Assembly (NCBI GenBank): GCA_900540475.1
Contig: UQGG01000023.1
Location: 1 to 64,000, forward strand
Reading direction: 5' to 3'
DNA from: an uncultured Robinsoniella sp.
GTDB taxonomy: Bacteria > Bacillota > Clostridia > Lachnospirales > Lachnospiraceae
DNA length: 64,000 nt
Shown piece after piece: positions 35,345-44,163 of this stretch; position 1 is the first letter of the stretch; each line of letters opens with the position of its first letter. The translations under genes were made by a program, and so were the position numbers. Under the pieces are notes generated by a model. The model made no database searches. It was not told the origin of the DNA and saw nothing but the letters and a program-made list of their open reading frames with translations.

Positions 35345-36256
35345 TTATTTTGTCAGTTTGTAAATTAAATCTTCCAAAAGCCGGTCTCTGTTGATTCCAT
35401 AGACATACTTAATGAGATGCCTCGTCCGGTCGAATGCATATCGGTCATCATACTCGGGAACCGGACTGTGTTCGTAGCGGTCCAGCATAAAGGACTCATC
35501 CAGCAGCCACGCCACTGCCGCCACATCCCAGATAGCCCTGCTCCAGCAGGTACTTTCTTCATACCGCTTCGCCTCTGCGGATGTGACATCCACCAGATAA
35601 TCACATAGCTTGTTTTTGCCTGACAGCCAGTATTGCAGCTCCGGTCCTGTAGTGGCAAAATGGGAAACCACCCCCATGCATGGCAGCTGTACCAGGGGGA
35701 CTCCGGAATCAAATACCACCCTCGCTGCTGCAACATCCTGGTACAAATTAAACTCCCTGTTGTCATGCCAGTCATAGGCATTTCCTCCCAGCCAGACCAC
35801 TACAACCCTGTTAATAATTTCCGGCTCCAGTATGATTGCAGAAGCAATATTTGTGATTGCACCAATGGCAATAATATAAAGAGGATCTGCCTCTTTTCGT
35901 TCCATTGCTCTTTTTATCAGATCATCTGCCGCCGCCGATTCTGCCGGCTGGGATTCATCCGGCAGGTATTTTACTGCTCCCTTATAAACGTTTTCCTTTA
36001 AATCTTGCCGTTCCATAAGGTCCAGTACATTCAGAATCTCCTGATAACTTTTTTCCATTCCATCGCCGGGTCCCTTTGACTTTTCATTGTGAAAAGGCGC
36101 TGCATAGATTGCCTTCAGCCTTAATTTTTCCTCCGACTTGATCAAATAAGCAAGTGCATACTGGTCATCAATCTCATTAAATGTGTCCGTGTCAATCACA
36201 ACATCCACCGGACCTGCCGGCCGTTCTAATTTTCTGATTAATTCCTGGTCTGTCAT
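35345..36256 (-). CDS. Nucleoside-hydrolase-like (IUNH superfamily) enzyme
   Basis: A 303-residue protein of the inosine-uridine nucleoside hydrolase superfamily, which cleaves N-ribosidic bonds using a bound calcium ion. The N-terminal metal site reads VVIDTDTFNEIDDQYALAYL (D22, D24, D30, D31); the canonical motif is DTDPGxDD, so there is an extra two-residue loop and NE before DD. VVVWLGGNAYDWHDNREFNLYQD supplies the conserved asparagines around residues 155-175 (read as two blocks). No signal peptide is present. The first gene of the importer operon and divergent from a ribokinase fusion, it probably splits an imported ribosyl compound into base and sugar. The substrate is not certain. Confidence 0.86.
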   Translation of the reverse strand: MTDQELIRKLERPAGPVDVVIDTDTFNEIDDQYALAYLIKSEEKLRLKAIYAAPFHNEKSKGPGDGMEKSYQEILNVLDLMERQDLKENVYKGAVKYLPDESQPAESAAADDLIKRAMERKEADPLYIIAIGAITNIASAIILEPEIINRVVVVWLGGNAYDWHDNREFNLYQDVAAARVVFDSGVPLVQLPCMGVVSHFATTGPELQYWLSGKNKLCDYLVDVTSAEAKRYEESTCWSRAIWDVAAVAWLLDESFMLDRYEHSPVPEYDDRYAFDRTRHLIKYVYGINRDRLLEDLIYKLTK

Positions 36257-36698
36257 ACCAACTACCTCCCGATTTAAAATAAATAATATTGTACGTCTCC
36301 ATGCTGCTCCTGCAATTTTATTCTGCCGGGTCAGCTGCTTGTTTCTCTTTCGTATATAAAATAGATTTAATATACAATCGCAGTTCTACACTTTGCACGA
36401 TAGCTATAAGCTGCAATAACAATTAGTTTCCTTTAGCTCCTCCTTTCCAGAATTATAACTGTAAGTTTAGGAAAATAATTTTCTTAAATCAATTTCTTGA
36501 TGTTATCTTATCACGTTTTCATTTTATGTCAATACCATTTATCATACTTTGTTAGATATAACTATTTCAGAAAACTATTTTTTGTGCTTTTTACACAATT
36601 TTTCACCAAAAGGAATTGACAAATAATACTTCGTATATGATAATAGACTTATTGCAAATGCACCCTATTAACTTTTTTAAACCTGGAGTAATAGTAAA
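36257..36698. promoter_or_regulatory. Divergent regulatory region
   Basis: A 442-base AT-rich gap between the hydrolase operon and the repressor-kinase gene. The hydrolase has GGGAGGTAG before its start. An inverted repeat TTGTG-CTTTTTA-CACAA lies at 36582-36598, 17 bases before the -35 of the plus-strand promoter. A minus-strand AAAGGAGGAGC at about 36437-36447 could serve a 34-codon ORF (36318-36422, TTG start); that ORF is not supported otherwise. No other gene is visible. Confidence 0.5.
36616..36644 (+). promoter_or_regulatory. SigA promoter of the LacI-ribokinase gene
   Basis: TTGACA at 36616-36621 and GATAAT at 36639-36644 with a 17-base spacer. The start codon is 54 bases downstream of the -10, with GGAG at 36681-36690. 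Confidence 0.75.
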
Positions 36699-38594
36699 AT
36701 GACAATTAAAGAAATTGCCGGTTTGGCCGGCGTATCCATTTCCACTGTTTCAAAGATCGTTAACAGCAAAGATGAGAATATCAATGCCGAGACCAGAAAC
36801 CGTGTATTAAAAATCGTAAAAGAATATCATTATTCCCCTTATGCTTCGGCTAAAACCGCTTCCACTGCCAAAACCTTTGTCCTGGGGGTATTGTTAAAAT
36901 CCGCCTCCAATTCCCGGCTCCTGCTGGATGGCATCCTGACCGCCGCCCGGGAAAACGGCTATCATATTCTGATTTGCGACAGCTGTAACAGTGCAGAAGA
37001 AGAGTTGAAAAATATAACCGCCCTCTGCAAGTACAAAGTAGATGGCGTTATCTGGGAGCCGGTTAACAGCCAGAGTCTTCAATATGAGCATCATTTTGCA
37101 AAGCTGGACATTGTTTCTGTCATCTATGGTTCATCTCTCCCCGACAGCAGCTATTGTATCGACTTTTCCGCTCTGGGCTATAAAGCCGCCCGGATTTTAA
37201 CTTCATATAAGCATCGTAAAATAGCCTGTCTTCTCTCCCCCGGCTCCCGGCGGTCTCAGCTTATTCTGGAGGGGTTTAAAAAGTGCCTGTATGACAATCA
37301 GATTCCATTTGCCGCCGGCATGATTATTTCCGCTGATTCTGACAGCTGGTATTCTGATATTGCAGCCAGGAAATACACTGCTATTTTGTGTGCGGATTTT
37401 ACTTCCTGCCTGGCTCTCTACGAGCAGCTTTACAATGTCCATTACCGGATTCCCTATGATATTTCTCTCATTGCTTTAAAGGATGATGTGCCGGAAGATC
37501 TGCACTATCCCCCCATCTCCGGCATTCAGGTTCCTTACTATGAACTGGGGCGCTATATCTGCCAAGATCTGATCGGCAGATGCGAAAAACGAGAACATTC
37601 CGTTTCGGATATATACCGGGAATGCACCTTAGACCACACCGCCAGTCTGGACATCCCCTATGGGATCCGCTCCAAAAAAATCGTTGTGGTAGGCGGTATC
37701 AATATTGATATAACATTAAATGTGGATGAGCTGCCCCATTCCGGAAAAGCAGTCAGTACCAGCCGCTCCACTACTTTTCCCGGCGGCAAAGGCGTAAATC
37801 AGGCAATCGGAGCTGCCCGTCTGGGACATGCTGTCTCCCTGATCGGCAAGGTAGGGAATGACTATGATTCCGCTCTTATTTACAGTGCAATGAAGGAAAA
37901 TGAAGTAGATATCCAGGGTATCGGAAGAGACCTCAGTGCCAGTACGGGTAAAGCCTATATTCATGTACAAAATGACGGGGAGAGTACGATTTCTATCCTG
38001 ACCGGAGCAAATCAGCATGTGGGACCGCAGGATATCACAGACAATGAGCGGCTGTTTGAGAATGCCGGTTATTGTCTGCTTCCCACTGAAATACCGGATG
38101 CAGCCATTGAAACTGCAGCACAAACCGCTAAAAAATACGGTGCCGTTACAATTCTGAAACCCACTCTGCTGGAACAGATACCGGATTCCATTCTTAAAAA
38201 TATCGATATCTTTATTCCAAACCGGCTGGAAATGGCCGCCTTGTGTCCGGGTATCAGCACCCTTTCCCAACAGGCTGATACCTTTATCCGCAAGGGTGTT
38301 CATACTGTGATTATCACACTGGGACACCGGGGATGCTACGTAAAATCACCGGATTATGAACATTACTATCCGGCAGTTGGTTTTGTATCCGTTGACAATA
38401 CCGGCGCCGCAGATGCTTTTATAGCGGCTCTTGCCTCCTACCTTCTGTACGGCTACCAACTGGATGAAGCAGTGCGGATTGCCGGTTACGCCGCTGGGTT
38501 CTGCATATCCAGACAGGGGGTTGTACCTGCTCTGATTGACCGGAACTCATTGGAAGCCTATATTAAAAAGGTGGAACCTGATCTGATACATTGA
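36699..38594 (+). CDS. LacI-type repressor fused to a PfkB ribokinase
   Basis: A 631-residue fusion in one continuous frame. Residues 1-50 are a LacI helix-turn-helix (TIKEIAGLAGVSISTVSKIV). Residues about 58-320 form the periplasmic-binding-like effector domain (DGILTAARENGYHILICD, CDFTSCLALYEQLY-like region). Residues 327-631 are a ribokinase-type kinase: VVGGINIDITLNVDELPHSG, FPGGKGVNQAIGAARLG at 360-376, PNRLEMAAL at 507-515 and TLGHRGCYV at 540-548. The catalytic stretch reads DNTGAADAF, with base D572 kept but the usual GAGD glycine changed to alanine. It should sense a sugar or nucleoside, repress the divergent operon and phosphorylate ribose released by the hydrolase. Such fusions are uncommon; roles are inferred. 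Confidence 0.9.
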   Translation: MTIKEIAGLAGVSISTVSKIVNSKDENINAETRNRVLKIVKEYHYSPYASAKTASTAKTFVLGVLLKSASNSRLLLDGILTAARENGYHILICDSCNSAEEELKNITALCKYKVDGVIWEPVNSQSLQYEHHFAKLDIVSVIYGSSLPDSSYCIDFSALGYKAARILTSYKHRKIACLLSPGSRRSQLILEGFKKCLYDNQIPFAAGMIISADSDSWYSDIAARKYTAILCADFTSCLALYEQLYNVHYRIPYDISLIALKDDVPEDLHYPPISGIQVPYYELGRYICQDLIGRCEKREHSVSDIYRECTLDHTASLDIPYGIRSKKIVVVGGINIDITLNVDELPHSGKAVSTSRSTTFPGGKGVNQAIGAARLGHAVSLIGKVGNDYDSALIYSAMKENEVDIQGIGRDLSASTGKAYIHVQNDGESTISILTGANQHVGPQDITDNERLFENAGYCLLPTEIPDAAIETAAQTAKKYGAVTILKPTLLEQIPDSILKNIDIFIPNRLEMAALCPGISTLSQQADTFIRKGVHTVIITLGHRGCYVKSPDYEHYYPAVGFVSVDNTGAADAFIAALASYLLYGYQLDEAVRIAGYAAGFCISRQGVVPALIDRNSLEAYIKKVEPDLIH

Positions 38595-38629
38595 TTCATC
38601 TGGGATTTAGAATTCTTTTTATTTTCTTC

Positions 38630-38702
38630 TTGACAACTATCTTTGTCATTGCTATACTGTCTTTGACAAGGATATTTGTCATTCTGACTTAATTTCTTGT
38701 CA
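38630..38702 (+). promoter_or_regulatory. Promoter with three phased palindromic operators
   Basis: TTGACA (38630-38635) and TATACT (38653-38658), 17 bases apart. Overlapping it are TGACAA-N6-TTGTCA at 38631-38648, an identical palindrome at 38664-38681, and TGACTT-N6-TTGTCA at 38685-38702. Centres are 33 and 21 bases apart, about three and two turns. This is the likely binding region of the XRE regulator encoded next. Confidence 0.8.
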
Positions 38703-38744
38703 TTCCATGGATGATTATTATGTTAACAGAAAGGGGATGATCAT

Positions 38745-38963
38745 ATGCCCTTATACAATCGCTTGAAAGAATACCGCGCCAGACTTGGCATCAACCAGCA
38801 GCAGCTGGGAAGCCTGGTAGGCGCATCCAGACAGACCATCAGCTTGATTGAACGGGGCGATTATTCCCCTTCAGTAACTTTAGCACTTAAAATAGCCAAA
38901 GTCTGCGGGGTCGGTGTTGAAGAAATATTTATTTATGAGGAAGGAGAAGATGATGAAGAATAA
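38745..38963 (+). CDS. Small XRE-family transcriptional regulator
   Basis: A 72-residue helix-turn-helix protein: RLKEYRARLGINQQQLGSLV, then GASRQTISLIERGDYSPSVT. This is the short YozG/Xre class with an acidic tail (EEGEDDEE). It has an AAAGGGGATG ribosome site. First gene of a four-gene operon with a DUF3169 membrane protein and an ABC exporter, and the likely owner of the three operators upstream; it probably represses the operon. Confidence 0.92.
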   Translation: MPLYNRLKEYRARLGINQQQLGSLVGASRQTISLIERGDYSPSVTLALKIAKVCGVGVEEIFIYEEGEDDEE

Positions 38964-39702
38964 GAGAAAGATTGTCTTAATCCGATTTATTCTTGTCGTT
39001 TTTCTGTCAGGTGTATTCGGTGGGATTGCAGGCTATCTTTTTGCCTCCTCAGAAGCCAATCTGACTATTGTGGGGAATACGGTATCCGACATCTTAATCC
39101 ACTACTCCATATATATGAGTGTTGTATTTGATGCCGCAGCCCTTTTAACCGCTTATGTATTATACCGCATTTCCAAAAAAGAATTCCGGCTTTGGGACCA
39201 GGAGGATTCCGACTACATTACAAGAACGGAACAGAAGCTTTCCATCTCTCTGATGGCAAGTGAGATCGGTCCTATACTGGCGATGATTTCTTTTTGTATC
39301 GGAATTTTAGATCTTCATAAAAACGGTAACACCGCCAAACTGATCTGCATGCTGGCATTTATCACATTGTCCCTTTCACTGGCGTTTCTGCAGAGGAAAA
39401 TTATCAGTCTGGACCAGGAAATCAACCCGGAAAAGAAAGGGGATCCTCTGGATTTTAACTTCCAGAAACAATGGCTGAAAAGCTGTGATGAACAGGAAAA
39501 GCAGGTAGCTTATAAGTCAGCATACAAGGCATTCCGCGTTTCCCAGATCTTTTATGTGGTCATTTTAATTTTGTTAATCCTGGTGGGACCGTTTTTTGAA
39601 ATTGGCGTCAGTCCATTTTTAATTGTCGGATCAATCTGGTTATTGCAGGTTCTGGTCTATTCCATAACCTCATTAAAACTATCCAAACCCAAAAATCATT
39701 AG
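38953..39702 (+). CDS. DUF3169 family membrane protein
   Basis: A 249-residue membrane protein with about six hydrophobic segments in pairs (VLIRFILVVFLSGVFGGIAG at the start, ILFLVGPFFEIGV-like near the end). The middle contains the soluble stretch NFQKQWLKSCDEQEKQVAYK typical of DUF3169. The family often follows a small XRE regulator and precedes an ABC pair, as here, but its role is unknown. The start at 38953 has GGAG six bases upstream and lies eleven bases inside the regulator gene, so translation is coupled. Confidence 0.8.
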   Translation: MKNKRKIVLIRFILVVFLSGVFGGIAGYLFASSEANLTIVGNTVSDILIHYSIYMSVVFDAAALLTAYVLYRISKKEFRLWDQEDSDYITRTEQKLSISLMASEIGPILAMISFCIGILDLHKNGNTAKLICMLAFITLSLSLAFLQRKIISLDQEINPEKKGDPLDFNFQKQWLKSCDEQEKQVAYKSAYKAFRVSQIFYVVILILLILVGPFFEIGVSPFLIVGSIWLLQVLVYSITSLKLSKPKNH

Positions 39703-39720
39703 CAACAGAAAGGACATATT

Positions 39721-40494
39721 ATGGTAGAAATCAAAAATCTTTCCAAAATCTATCACCTGAACAAGAAACAGCAGAAAGAGCAAAAAGCAAAGAATACGAA
39801 AAAAATTGCAGTTTCCAATCTAAATCTGGAAGCACACGAAGGAGAGATCTTCGGCCTGCTTGGAACAAACGGGGCAGGTAAAACAACTACTCTTCGTTGT
39901 ATGGCTACTCTTCTGAAGCCTACCAGCGGAAGCATATCTGTCTGTGGGTACGATACCGTCAAGGATTCAGCCAAGGTTCGTGAAAACATTGGATTTTTAA
40001 CCAATGAAATCAAACTGGACCCCCAGTTTTCACCGAAATATCTCATGGGATTTTTCGGAAAACTTCATGGTCTCTCTGAAGAAACCATTAACCAGCGTCG
40101 GGATGAGCTTTTTAAACATTTTGGAATTAAGGAATTTGAGGACAAAAAAATAGAAGAGCTGTCCACCGGAATGAAGCAGAAAGCCGCCATTGCGGTAAGC
40201 TTAATACACGACCCTCAGGTTATTATATTTGATGAACCTACCACGGGTCTGGACATCATTACGGCACGTGCAGTTACGGATTATCTGCAGAAGCTGAAAG
40301 CTGAAGGAAAGTTAATTATCATGTCTACCCATATCATGTCAGAAGCAGAAAAGCTCTGTGACCGTATTGCTATTATCATAGACGGGGAATTAAAAATAGA
40401 GGGTACACTGGAAGATATATTAGACCGGACAGAATGCGATGATCTGGAGGATGCTTTCTTTAAACTGTACCAGACTTACGGAAAGGTGGTATAA
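39721..40494 (+). CDS. ABC exporter ATP-binding protein (NatA/CcmA type)
   Basis: A 257-residue ATPase. Walker A GTNGAGKTT, signature LSTGMKQKAAIA, Walker B VIIFDEPTTGLD and the switch histidine in IIMSTHIMSEAEKLC are all intact. An insertion rich in K/Q (KKQQKEQKAKNTKK) precedes Walker A. It powers the permease encoded two bases later. Related pairs export sodium, antimicrobial peptides or drugs; the substrate here is not known. Confidence 0.94.
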   Translation: MVEIKNLSKIYHLNKKQQKEQKAKNTKKIAVSNLNLEAHEGEIFGLLGTNGAGKTTTLRCMATLLKPTSGSISVCGYDTVKDSAKVRENIGFLTNEIKLDPQFSPKYLMGFFGKLHGLSEETINQRRDELFKHFGIKEFEDKKIEELSTGMKQKAAIAVSLIHDPQVIIFDEPTTGLDIITARAVTDYLQKLKAEGKLIIMSTHIMSEAEKLCDRIAIIIDGELKIEGTLEDILDRTECDDLEDAFFKLYQTYGKVV

Positions 40495-40496
40495 CC

Positions 40497-41708
40497 ATGA
40501 ACGGAACAAAAGCAATTTACTGCAAAGAATTAAAACGTGTATTTAAAGATTCAAAAATGATATTTTCGCTCTTTATCCTTCCTGTGGTTCTTATGGTTGG
40601 AATATACAGTCTAATGGGTTATCTGGGCAACAAAGAATCCCAGAACACCAAAGAACATATACCCATCGTTTCTGTTCAGAATGCGCCGGAAGATATGAAT
40701 GAACATATGGAAGACTTCTTCGGAAAAGCTAACGTTACCTATGTGCAGCCAGATGAGTCTTTAGATGGAGCAAAAGACGGCATTTATAACGGTAAAGTGG
40801 ATCTTCTGGTTGTCTTCCCAGTGGATTTCAGCCAACAGATTGCAGACTACAAAGACGGGGATCCGATTCCTGACATCCAGACATTCTACAACCCGTCGGA
40901 AAATTACTCTCAGCATGCCCACGATTCATTTATGACATCTCTGAACGGCTATCAAAAAGCATTATTAGCTGACCGTCTGGGCAACCTGGATGTACTGACT
41001 GTATTTACCATTGACAATACCAATCAAAATTCCATTATTCAGGATGACGCCAAAGCTTCCGGACAGTTCCTTGCCATGCTGCTGCCATACCTGGTAACCA
41101 TCCTTTTATTTGCAGGAACCATGTCTCTGGGTACGGACTCTATTACCGGAGAAAAGGAACGTGGTACTCTGGCAAGCATGCTGGTAACGCCAATCAGCCG
41201 ATTTGATATTGCTCTTGGCAAACTGCTGGCACTGATGACACTGTCCATTATGTCTGCTTCCGTATATATTATCGCTTTAACAGTTTCACTTCCCAAATCA
41301 ATGGCTTCAATGGGTGCAGATAATATGACCGTTACCTTTACCCCAGGACAGATTATTATGATGGCTGCAATTATTATCGCTCTTGCCTTTTTATATGTGG
41401 CACTGGTGGGTATTGTATCGGTATTCGCCCGTACTGTAAAAGAAGCTGCATCTTATGTAACTCCTTTATACATCATTGTTATTGTTGCAGGAATGTTCAC
41501 CATGATTTCCCCTTCTTCAGGACATTCGACTTACGAATACCTGATACCTATCTATAACTGCAGCATTGCACTTGGCGAAATCTTCACCAGAGAATTAACC
41601 GTGCTTCACTTTGCCATGACCCTTGGCATAACCGTTCTGGTTGGCGGTGCCATAACTGCAATTATCGCAAAAGCATTCAGCAGCGAACGAATTATGTTTA
41701 ATGCTTAA
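40497..41708 (+). CDS. ABC-2 type exporter permease (NatB-like)
   Basis: A 403-residue permease. One membrane segment near residues 20-42 is followed by a large extracytoplasmic domain (about 45-180), then five more segments, the ABC2_membrane_3 layout. The block TDSITGEKERGTLASMLVTP near residues 213-232 is the coupling region that docks on the ATPase. Last gene of the XRE-DUF3169-ABC operon; a terminator follows. Confidence 0.92.
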   Translation: MNGTKAIYCKELKRVFKDSKMIFSLFILPVVLMVGIYSLMGYLGNKESQNTKEHIPIVSVQNAPEDMNEHMEDFFGKANVTYVQPDESLDGAKDGIYNGKVDLLVVFPVDFSQQIADYKDGDPIPDIQTFYNPSENYSQHAHDSFMTSLNGYQKALLADRLGNLDVLTVFTIDNTNQNSIIQDDAKASGQFLAMLLPYLVTILLFAGTMSLGTDSITGEKERGTLASMLVTPISRFDIALGKLLALMTLSIMSASVYIIALTVSLPKSMASMGADNMTVTFTPGQIIMMAAIIIALAFLYVALVGIVSVFARTVKEAASYVTPLYIIVIVAGMFTMISPSSGHSTYEYLIPIYNCSIALGEIFTRELTVLHFAMTLGITVLVGGAITAIIAKAFSSERIMFNA

Positions 41709-41715
41709 AACAAAA

Positions 41716-41755
41716 GAAAAACCAGCGCGAACATTACGTTCTCCGCTGGTTTTTC
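41716..41755. terminator. Bidirectional terminator
   Basis: GAAAAACCAGCG and CGCTGGTTTTTC form a perfect 12-bp stem with A and T tracts. It ends the exporter operon and the converging diguanylate cyclase gene. Confidence 0.88.
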
Positions 41756-41783
41756 TTTATATTCCTTTTATCTGTTTACCACA

Positions 41784-44048
41784 TTAACTGTTTATCTTAT
41801 ATTTTGTAATGTCATGGCAGCAAAGCAGGACTGCTTCTTTGCCCTTCCAGTTGATCAGCGACGCATCCGCACTGGACCAGACATTCAGAACCGGATTATA
41901 GAATTCTTTGGTACAGTTTTTTACGGCGGCACTCAGATCTTTAACAGGGCAGTTATCACAAGGTTCCTCACGGTTGAAGAATTTCCGGTAACAGCATATG
42001 CCTTCTTTTACATCCGGAACCAGGGATCTTGTCTTTTGATTGATATAATACATCTCGTAAGAATCTTTACCAATTACATAAATCCAGGCATTTTGATTAT
42101 CCAGTATATTCTGCATCCCTTCCAGGGTCTGTACCACTCTGTCCTGGGCACGTTTCTTTAACAGAAAAGTGCTTAATATTTCACTGGTAAAGATCAGTGT
42201 TGTAATCTGCTCCTGGGTCCAGAACCGATTCATCCTGCATTCATCAAAACCCACATATCCTTTAAATTCACCGTTATCCGTTATGGCACACTGAAGCATG
42301 GACTTAATTCCCTGGGGCTCCAGGATATCTTTTTGCTTCTTCGGCAGTTCCAGAATATCTCTGCAATAGAAGATCCCATCTTCATTGAAATTCGCTACAT
42401 AGTTTCCACCCAGATCAGCCTCATAAGATACATGCTTCAGGTTATTGATTTCTTCCTTAACATCTGCATTACACCATTCAAATGTATTGCTGCAGTAGCG
42501 GTCATCCTCGGTATTTTCAAATATATATGCACGGCTCACATTAAACTGGCGTCCAACGATTTCCAGAATTGCACTGACCGCAGCTTCCACATCAATGGAT
42601 TTATAGAGGATCTTAAATATGTACTCAACCAGCTTTGTATTCAGGGTATTCCCAAGTCCTTCATTGGAGTCAATCTTCTCATTGACTGCTGTTGGCATGG
42701 GAACCGGTATTCCCATAAATCTTGCGCAGTTAGAATTATCATAATGCACGTATTGGTTCTTACCCTGCTTTTTAGCCTGATACAGGGCACAATCTGCCTT
42801 CTTGTACAATTCCTGGAACTGCTCTCCGTCATCCGGGAACAGAGATATTCCTATGCTGCAGGAAATGGGTTTGTCCCAGCTCTCCTGCATGGGCATATTA
42901 CGAAATGCCTCTACCACCTGTCTTGCTTTTTGAAATACCAGGTCTTCCCCCGGAACATCTTTGATAAAAGCAATGAACTCATCTCCGCCTATCCGTCCTA
43001 CGATATCCGTCTCACGGAACAGTTTTCGGACATCTGAGGTGATTTGCATAAGAAATGCATCTCCAAATAAATGCCCCATGGTATCATTCACAATTTTAAA
43101 ATCATCAATATCAATGATCATCAGTGCGGACCGCTTGCCCATACTGCCTCGCTGCAGAAAGTTCTCAATCAGAGCATGTGCTGTCCCCTTATTGTAGAGT
43201 TTCGTCAGCGGGTCTTTCTCTGCCTTTTCCAAAAGCTGCTGGGAATTCCGTTTCTCATTGTCTATGTCAATGATAACCCCCACCGCCTTAATCGGAATGC
43301 CCTCTTTATTATACTGGGCGGTAAGGCGGAATCTGCACCAAATGTACTCATCCTCCGTCTTTTTTACCCGGGCTTCTATCTCCCGGTAGCCCTGCCCATT
43401 TTTTATCTGCTCAAATGCATTTCGAAAATCAGGCAGATCTTCCCTAAAAACATGAGATCTGTAAGCTATTGATGCAAAGAAATTTTCTCTGATGGGTTCA
43501 TAATGGAACTTCTTCTCCCAGTTCGCAGAAAAGCTAAGACTGTCCTTCTCAATATCCCATTCAAAAACAATATCGTTCGTCTGGTCCATGATAATCTGAT
43601 GGCGTTCCAGACTCATTGCCAGTTCTTCCTGTGCCAGTTTTCCTTTTGTGATATCCACCAGCACACAATAAAAGATACCGCTCCCATCGCCGGAAGAAAT
43701 TAATCTGCCTTTATCCAGAATCCAGGCAACACTGCCGTCCTTTTTTCGGATGCGGTATTCAATCTCTTTGGTGTCGCTGTGAGCAAGCTGCTCCTTCACT
43801 TCCTGCAGAGAGGATGCACGGTCCCTCTCATCAATCATTTGCCAGAAACTGTTTGCAAATTTTTCTTCAATTTCTTTTATTGTATAGCCGAACATCTTTA
43901 AAAAGGAATCGCTCATTTGCGTCAGGGTTAGCTGTTCATCAAATTTACAGCAGAAGATTGCTCCCGGAACATTATTGGTCAAACTCTGTAGTTCCTGATT
44001 CCTGGCTTCTATATCAGCTACCGGTGTACCTCGTTTTCCATTATCCAT
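41784..44048 (-). CDS. PAS-PAS-GGDEF-GAF diguanylate cyclase
   Basis: A 754-residue cytoplasmic signalling enzyme that should make cyclic di-GMP from two GTP. Two PAS domains (about 15-145 and 150-268) precede the GGDEF domain (about 275-435), with an intact GGDEF at 354-358 and an I-site RETD five residues before it, so product inhibition is expected. A GAF-like domain (about 475-625) and a further PAS-like segment (about 635-750) follow; the latter holds CCYRKF and PCDNCPVKDL. The GGDEF domain thus sits in the middle rather than at the end. No membrane segment is present, so ligands are sensed inside the cell. Confidence 0.9.
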   Translation of the reverse strand: MDNGKRGTPVADIEARNQELQSLTNNVPGAIFCCKFDEQLTLTQMSDSFLKMFGYTIKEIEEKFANSFWQMIDERDRASSLQEVKEQLAHSDTKEIEYRIRKKDGSVAWILDKGRLISSGDGSGIFYCVLVDITKGKLAQEELAMSLERHQIIMDQTNDIVFEWDIEKDSLSFSANWEKKFHYEPIRENFFASIAYRSHVFREDLPDFRNAFEQIKNGQGYREIEARVKKTEDEYIWCRFRLTAQYNKEGIPIKAVGVIIDIDNEKRNSQQLLEKAEKDPLTKLYNKGTAHALIENFLQRGSMGKRSALMIIDIDDFKIVNDTMGHLFGDAFLMQITSDVRKLFRETDIVGRIGGDEFIAFIKDVPGEDLVFQKARQVVEAFRNMPMQESWDKPISCSIGISLFPDDGEQFQELYKKADCALYQAKKQGKNQYVHYDNSNCARFMGIPVPMPTAVNEKIDSNEGLGNTLNTKLVEYIFKILYKSIDVEAAVSAILEIVGRQFNVSRAYIFENTEDDRYCSNTFEWCNADVKEEINNLKHVSYEADLGGNYVANFNEDGIFYCRDILELPKKQKDILEPQGIKSMLQCAITDNGEFKGYVGFDECRMNRFWTQEQITTLIFTSEILSTFLLKKRAQDRVVQTLEGMQNILDNQNAWIYVIGKDSYEMYYINQKTRSLVPDVKEGICCYRKFFNREEPCDNCPVKDLSAAVKNCTKEFYNPVLNVWSSADASLINWKGKEAVLLCCHDITKYKINS

Positions 44049-44163
44049 GCTAAAAAGCCCCTCTGTTATATAATTACAAAATGTAACAACGATCTTTATT
44101 TATTATTTCTATTATAACAGACAATGCCTTGGATACAATAGTAAATTAAATTATTTTCTCACC

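Noticed and set aside
36500..36525. TGAAAACGTGATAA on the minus strand as a cre or LacI operator
   Set aside because: At least two mismatches to the cre consensus and no second copy to support it.
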